A stretch of 64,000 nucleotides of DNA from Arbacia lixula (Eukaryota; Echinodermata; Echinoidea; Arbacioida; Arbaciidae): positions 7,168,465 to 7,232,464 of the forward strand of contig OZ022596.1 of the NCBI GenBank assembly GCA_963669155.1, given 5' to 3'. Under the pieces are notes generated by a model that was given only the letters and a program-made list of their open reading frames with translations, was not told the origin of the DNA and searched no databases. The position numbers and the translations under genes were made by a program. Below, piece after piece: positions 58,704 through 64,000 of the stretch; position 1 is the first letter of the stretch, and the number at the start of each line of letters is the position of its first letter.

Positions 58704-59458
58704 GTATGGACTGACGGAGAATGGGGAAAAGGAAACAGACAATGACCGAGACACTGCCATTGCGTGACCACTGGAGATTTTGCAGTGTGTTTATCGTGAA
58801 TAGTACGCCATCCATCTTGAACAATATTTCTGCAAATAAGGTCTACAAGTATGATCTTCAGCAGGCTGACAAGCTTGACATTTGAACAACTGATTGTACA
58901 CATCCATGGCTTTCAACTGTCATGGAAAAGTATTTAGAGATAAAAAAACAAGCTGAGGTTAGTTCCCAGAGCAAATAGATTTAAAAAATAGAGTATGGAC
59001 AAAAGGGGAAGAAACGAAAACAATTGCCCTTTAATCCTTGTCCAACATAATGTGATAAACAATCTCAGATAAAGATGGAAGTGAAATTTAAAACCCTTTC
59101 AACAATTTTGCAAACTCCTTTTACCATATGATGCGATAATATAGGAATGGTATTGAGAGGGTTAACTCTCCCTTAGCCCCATTTAACTCCAGACCAAACT
59201 TCTGTAAAGTGCTCATACACATGGACAATATGATTTGGGGTGGAGGAGGGGGGGGGGGGGTATAGGGGCTTATATCACATAGCAACATGACCTAGGAAGC
59301 TAGTTACCGATAGTTCACCCTGAAATTAAATTGAGCACCTCAACTTATCTTCAGGGTGAACTATCCCTTCAACACTGTTAGTCCCAATCTGCAATACGCT
59401 GGGTTGTACTTGACATGGGACTAATGAATGTTTGGTAATGACAGGGTTATAACCCTAC

Positions 59459-59661
59459 CTGGGCCGTCTGGTTGAAGTGAGCAAAGATGAACTCGCCGCC
59501 AGCGAAGTCCTGGTTGAGATAGAGGATGGCGCTCCAGTCCCGCCAGACGAAGGCCGGCAGCCGCTTGTGGCATCGGCCGCTCCGCATGTCTAAGAAGCAG
59601 TTGTCTGCATGCACCGGGTGGCTCAAGTCTTTCCTCAGGTCTTTCCTCTTGGCGCCGGAAC
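59459..59661 (-). CDS. Prolyl 3-hydroxylase (leprecan family), penultimate coding exon
   Basis: Minus strand, 203 bases between GGCTAACCAG and GTAGGGTTAT; phase 1 in, phase 0 out. It reads GSGAKRKDLRKDLSHPVHAD, NCFLDMRSGRCHKRLP, AFVWRDWSAILYLNQDFAGG and EFIFAHFNQTAQ. HAD supplies the HxD iron-binding pair; SHPVHADN, RD(W/Y)SAILYLN and GGEFIF are hallmark P3H blocks. Spliced to the next exon it completes the H-x-D...H triad. The TPR-like N-terminal part and the start must lie beyond 64000 or in exons I could not find in 59662-64000. It is GC-rich against its intron. Confidence 0.92.
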
Positions 59662-61688
59662 CTGGTTAGCCATTGGTTTAGTTGATTTGAGTTTTTTAGT
59701 AGATGTCATATTTCACATCAACAGTCCAATGTACAAAATACATTTTAAGAAAAGCATTTTTTCCCTTTGAATTAACTTTAGATGGCATACATTTTACATA
59801 TTCAATAGAAGAGAAGTTTACTTTGATAGTGAAAGAATATGAACAAATTGTGATAAGAAATGTATTGTTCAGGTAGGTCAGGTAGATGTACTGTATCAGA
59901 AAGATATGTGTTGATATATCTTTTTTCTGTTTGGTTTCAATCAAATCATTGAAATCATCGAAATAATTGGGAATAAGATCATTGAAATCATTGGAAATGA
60001 GATTTTGCATCTGGCTATAAGGGATTGTACATATCTTGCTCTGCTTTTCATGAATTTGTGCCATCTTTTTGAAGGCATAAACAATTAGAGGTACACAGGT
60101 AATAAATCAATTGAGATCAAGACTGTCGTAGAGTAAAACCGATTATCATTTTGCTTTCAAATTGGCAACACAATTTTTTCTACATCAGATTTTCATCATT
60201 TAACACAATATACAATCCTAATTGTAATTTAGAATTATCTCACAAAAAACAATTTGGAGAAATAATTGCACCGACTTGAAGAGCAAAAACGTGATTTCAA
60301 TCTCTTCAGCACATTGCTAACTCCTTCATGTGATTTTTGTATTATTATTACTTTGTATAAGCAGTTAACAGCGCCAAACCGCACGTTTGTAGGTGCTTGG
60401 TCTTGCATGGACTAAATGAAAAAATGGTGCATTTGAAGCAGAAATGCATGCTCCTTCATTTCATGTTCATTCTATGTTATGTACTTGATGATCAAAAACA
60501 TTATTGCTCCAAAGGACACATTGAAGGAGCTTGGTGCTGAGTGTGATAACTCTGTGAGGTGCCAACTGTTTGCAGGCATTGGCAAGGTCCCGTGGTAAAA
60601 TATAGCTCAAACAAAATTATCATTTGGTTAACTCTTGAAATAACTGTACGGGGACTACTTCCAAACATTAGCTATCCCATTAGGACCTGTACTGGTTGCC
60701 CTGACAGGCTACACGAGAATTCTCCCTATCGCATATAGCCGATATCAAGCGATATCACCTCGCGATACCGATATCTGATCGATTGCTCTTGGGACGCATA
60801 CTTCCGGTTAAAGTTTGGTATGTATTCAATTCTCGCAATAACGCACAGAATCTGTAATTTCGACCCTCGTAAACCTTGTAATATTAGAATGGAAGGGTTG
60901 TTACATTGACGAAGGACTTGAAAATAATACCACCAATCACTCACGGCGATGATTTTACCTACGTCAACATTGATTGTGTATGGACTAATGAAAGAATGAA
61001 AAGACACAAGCAAGACGATGGCTATAGAATGTTTGTGAACTGGAAGTTCACATCCCAAGAATTAAAGGTAAAAAAAATAGAGCGCCACATGTGTTCAGAT
61101 TTGGAGAGCTCTATGCGAGAGGGAGATTTATCTGTCTTGATACCATGGGAGCATAGTATGGGTACACACTCAAGGGGTTTTCCAAGGCTTGGAACTGAGA
61201 TGGTTCAAAAAAGCCCCCATTTTTAAAAAAAATATTTCCTTCATTACTGGACTTGTGATGGCATGGTTTGTGAGCTTGATGACACAAGCATGATGACAAC
61301 TTTAAAGGGAAATTCCACCCTGAACTAAAGTTGCTCTCAACAAAAACAGTATTATGAAAGAGACAATTATCCGTCAATGGCTGCACCTCCCAAGTGACAT
61401 AATAAAATTAAAACTTTAAAAAGCGACAACTTGGGTAATTTTTTGCTAAATTTTCATCAAGCCTTCACTAATATGTTGCTTAAAATTTTCCTGCTGAGAC
61501 TAAAACCAATTAAACTTTAGGGTGCTCTTTCTCTTTGAAAAGATGACTAGCTTGAAAGATGGGTTAGCATGATTCTTAGCCTTCATTTCAGAACTTTAAG
61601 CCATGTTGTTACCTCTCAATATTTCAATACATTCAGTACAAATCACTGTACTACTTACCATAAACCTCATAACCTTTTCTTGATTTTA
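59662..61688. other. Intron of the prolyl 3-hydroxylase gene; one unassigned plus-strand frame
   Basis: Mostly AT-rich. At 60906-61226 (plus) a frame reads LKIIPPITHGDDFTYVNID, VWTNERMKRHKQDDGYRMF and VNWKFTSQELK just before GTAAAAA, a weak donor. It looks somewhat protein-like, but I recognise no family and it may be a transposon remnant. No further minus-strand prolyl 3-hydroxylase exon is found. Confidence 0.35.
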
Positions 61689-61898
61689 CAGTTGAGCCTG
61701 AGATCAAATGCACGGTGACTGCAATCAAATGCAATCAGCTCCATACATTGACTGCAGTCTGACTGCAATCAAATGCAATCAGCTCCATACATTGACTGCA
61801 GTCTGACTGCAAGCAAATGCAATCAGCTTGATACTTTGACTGCAGTCTGACTGCAATAGATTACAATGAGCTGTGACATTGATCTCAGGCCCAACTGT
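61689..61898. mobile_element. MITE ACAGTTGAGCCTGAGATCAA with internal ~44-bp repeats
   Basis: Ends ACAGTTGAGCCTGAGATCAA and TTGATCTCAGGCCCAACTGT-type complement (with one extra residue change). The inside repeats GACTGCAATCAAATGCAATC and ACATTGACTGCAGTCT about four times at 42-44 bp. A related unit is split by another MITE at 62505-62830. Confidence 0.8.
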
Positions 61899-62504
61899 AC
61901 TCATGTATTGATGCACACAATCATTCTTGAGACATCTCTATGAATACAGCCATGCTTCTTGCTATTTAGACGTTTGTAAAACCAAAACGGAAACCAGTGA
62001 ACAAAAAATGCAGAGGTGCTCGGGGTAATTTAGAGTCCGGACTATTTTTCTCCTTTTCTTTTGGTTTGTCCGTGGAGATGAAGAAAGGGCAAGATGTTTT
62101 ACACTTTCATTGTGCCCATTTGTTATTGATATTGTGTAATAGAAGAGTTTGGAGTTTGGAGTTTGGAGTAGCTATGTCCATTAGCATGGAAACAAGGCTA
62201 TGACCAATAATGGCACATTATTCAGTGGATTCACAAGACGATACGCCACCTATCGGTTGCAGCGCCAGCAGCGGACAGGCCAATTTCCAACTACAGGGGG
62301 CGACAACACAGCCTAGCACCACTGAGTTGTAATGGTCTAAATATCGCAAGTAAATATGCAGCATGTAATTTTATTAACTGTCCAGGTAGAAAAGCTAAGC
62401 ACAGTATATAGTACTATATGGTCACCAGCAAGCCATGCACACCATAATGTTATATTTCGATGACCATTATTTCCCATGAGGCATTGCAGATTTTGGCCTG
62501 TCCA

Positions 62505-62830
62505 CCACTGCTACCGACATCAACTGCAATCAGCTCCTGTTTTTTACACTACAGCTCAAAGGAATTGGCATAGGGAGAGGGAAAGGGAAGAAAGGGAAGG
62601 AGGAGCAGTTTAAAACTGCGGTATATTTTGTCCAGTTCAGCATGAAACATGACGCTTTTTAGGCTAAAGCATCGTATTTCATGCTGAACTACACAAAATA
62701 TACCGCGGTTTAAAACTGCAGCTCCTTCCCTTTCCCTTTTCCTATAGCAATTCCTTTGAGCTGTAGTGTAAATGTTGATTTTATTTGACTGCAATCGACT
62801 GTAGTCATTGATCTCATGCTTCACTGCACA
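62505..62830. mobile_element. Second GACTGCAATC unit, interrupted by a palindromic MITE
   Basis: The left part (ATCAACTGCAATCAGCTCC) and right part (GACTGCAATCGACTGTAGTC, ATTGATCTCATGCTTCACTG) resemble 61689-61898. Between them sits the 62545-62770 palindrome, so this is a nested insertion. Confidence 0.65.
62545..62770. mobile_element. Palindromic MITE 'TACACTACAGCTCAAAGG', copy 3
   Basis: Opens TACACTACAGCTCAAAGG and closes CCTTTGAGCTGTAGTGTA exactly inverted. It is the cleanest copy at its ends and probably the youngest of the three. Confidence 0.92.
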
Positions 62831-63134
62831 GAAGCACTAACACTATTCTTGGCTACAAGTCTCTCTATAAATCAAGTACGCATGCTATAGGCCTACACAG
62901 AACATTACAGAAGCTACCAACTACAGTAAACAATTGCAATCTCATAATACTACAGTATTGGTCAACAAAAGCCAGTTCAATCTTCATATTTTTCATTCAA
63001 TTTTGCTATGAGCAAAATGACATTCACTATGCATTCACTGAGCTAACTTGATGGTATTCCCTAAAGCTACATATTGCAAAAATACACTTGGAATATCACT
63101 TCACTCAAAAAGCTTCAGAAATGTCAATGAAATA

Positions 63135-63385
63135 AGTGCTTAAACTTTAGCGATCGCATCATGAATGATTCATGAGAGAGAGATGATTTACATCATGAAT
63201 GATTCATGAGGGAGATGATTTACATCATGAATGGTTCATGAGATAGATGATTGACCCATGAAGAAGTCACGATTGGTGTATTTGCATAAGCAATTTATGA
63301 CATTAATCATGAACAATTCATGTGTGATGATACTACATGAATAATCCACGATACTAATGATTAGCATCATGAATAATTCATGAGT
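63135..63385 (+). repeat. Palindromic ATGAATGATTCATGAG tandem repeat
   Basis: ATCATGAATGATTCATGAG recurs about every 38 bp, three times cleanly and two or three more times in diverged form. Each unit is a small inverted repeat (ATGAAT-ATTCAT). Confidence 0.8.
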
Positions 63386-63673
63386 TTGATGATGACAGTT
63401 TCTGATTGGACAGTGAGAAGGTGGGTAGGCGTGTCTAGAGGCTCATGCATGATTCATTCTGGTGTGATGAGGTGGAGTAGCATGCAACCTTTCTCCCAGT
63501 GTGTCTGTCTGACAGAAAACATTTCATCAATGACCCTAGCCTGGCTCCCAGGCTGCTAAGACATATAATCTTTATCATGTACAACACAATAACATACAGG
63601 TCTGGTATGGACAAGACTATCTCTCATATTGACCCAGTACATCTGTACCAGCTGGAAACAATGGAGTACAAAT

Positions 63674-63913
63674 GTGCCATACTCTGACAAAAGGAAGCAA
63701 GTGACAAATCACTCAAATCTGGGTTATTGGTTTTCTTAGATTGTACCCAGCATTCCCTACATACGGCAAAAATCTGGACAAGAAATATTCATCTTGCTGC
63801 GAGATATTCAATCTAACATGATGTGGAGTTGCACTGATGCCAATGCAAGTGCAAATTTTGCTCATTTACAAGAAAAGTCTTGTTAGTTGCTTCCTTTTGT
63901 CAGAGTAGGACAG
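63674..63913 (+). mobile_element. MITE family 'CTCTGACAAAAGGAAGCAA', copy 4
   Basis: Opens TGCCATACTCTGACAAAAGG and closes GTTGCTTCCTTTTGTCAGAG. Very similar to copies 1 and 3 and the best preserved inside. Confidence 0.88.
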
Positions 63914-64000
63914 AACTTGTTAGCCTACTCTTGTTGAGAGTGCCTGACATTAGCATGTCAAACAATTTCACACCAAGGATGTTTAAAGAATAGATACCCA

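Noticed and set aside
62549-62824. 91-codon minus-strand frame, similar to one at 10351-10557
   Set aside because: Both are translations of the same palindromic MITE arms; no start context or domain and the similarity is explained by the repeat.

Overview
This window is nuclear DNA of an animal, most likely a marine invertebrate deuterostome; an echinoderm fits best, but I infer that from the style of genes and repeats and cannot prove it. It has spliced genes with GT-AG introns and metazoan-specific families (a BET1L Golgi SNARE, a leprecan-type prolyl 3-hydroxylase, a Ly6/uPAR-domain GPI protein, a fragment of Groucho/TLE). Non-LTR retrotransposon and Penelope-like remnants, many palindromic MITEs, minisatellites and microsatellites fill most of the rest. 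There are no bacterial operons, ribosome binding sites or CRISPR arrays.

Layout. 1-4.0 kb: repeats and the 3' end of a LINE. 4.5-6.0 kb (minus): an apparently intronless gene for a single-pass membrane protein with one N-terminal Ig-like domain and a long acidic cytoplasmic tail carrying four LYAxxD(K/R) tyrosine motifs. 6-16.5 kb: MITEs, minisatellites, and a 2.55-kb Tc1-like fold-back element (13935-16488) that hosts a second element built of seven 157-bp repeats, each with DR4 and DR1 arrangements of TGACCT. 16.8-21.7 kb (minus): the four coding exons of BET1L, with three degenerate copies of the exon-4 acceptor region in the last intron. 20.2-28.3 kb: an 852-bp palindrome, a MITE with a 6-bp target duplication, and a 2.2-kb ACTGGTTTCT satellite that flips orientation in blocks.

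31.1-37.1 kb: a 5990-bp element bounded by identical 111-bp terminal inverted repeats. It contains a reverse-strand piece of Groucho/TLE coding sequence, other nested repeats, and at its right end a palindromic pair of tRNA-like genes, one of which folds fully and has a UCA anticodon. 38.7-49.8 kb (plus): a Ly6/uPAR-domain gene with an inferred 5'UTR exon and three coding exons in the classic phase-1 architecture; the introns before coding exons 2 and 3 each end in a very long polypyrimidine tract, and a reverse-strand LINE fragment sits in the last intron. 50-57.3 kb: minisatellites, hairpins, MITEs and a Penelope-like remnant. 57.6-59.7 kb (minus): the last two coding exons of a prolyl 3-hydroxylase whose 5' part lies outside the window. 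60-64 kb: further MITEs, some nested.

The genes are unrelated in function: vesicle fusion at the Golgi, collagen modification in the ER, and two surface proteins. They form no pathway. The most unusual part is the 31-37 kb element, which combines perfect inverted ends, a host gene fragment and a putative UGA-reading tRNA gene whose acceptor strand and T-run terminator lie in the terminal repeat.
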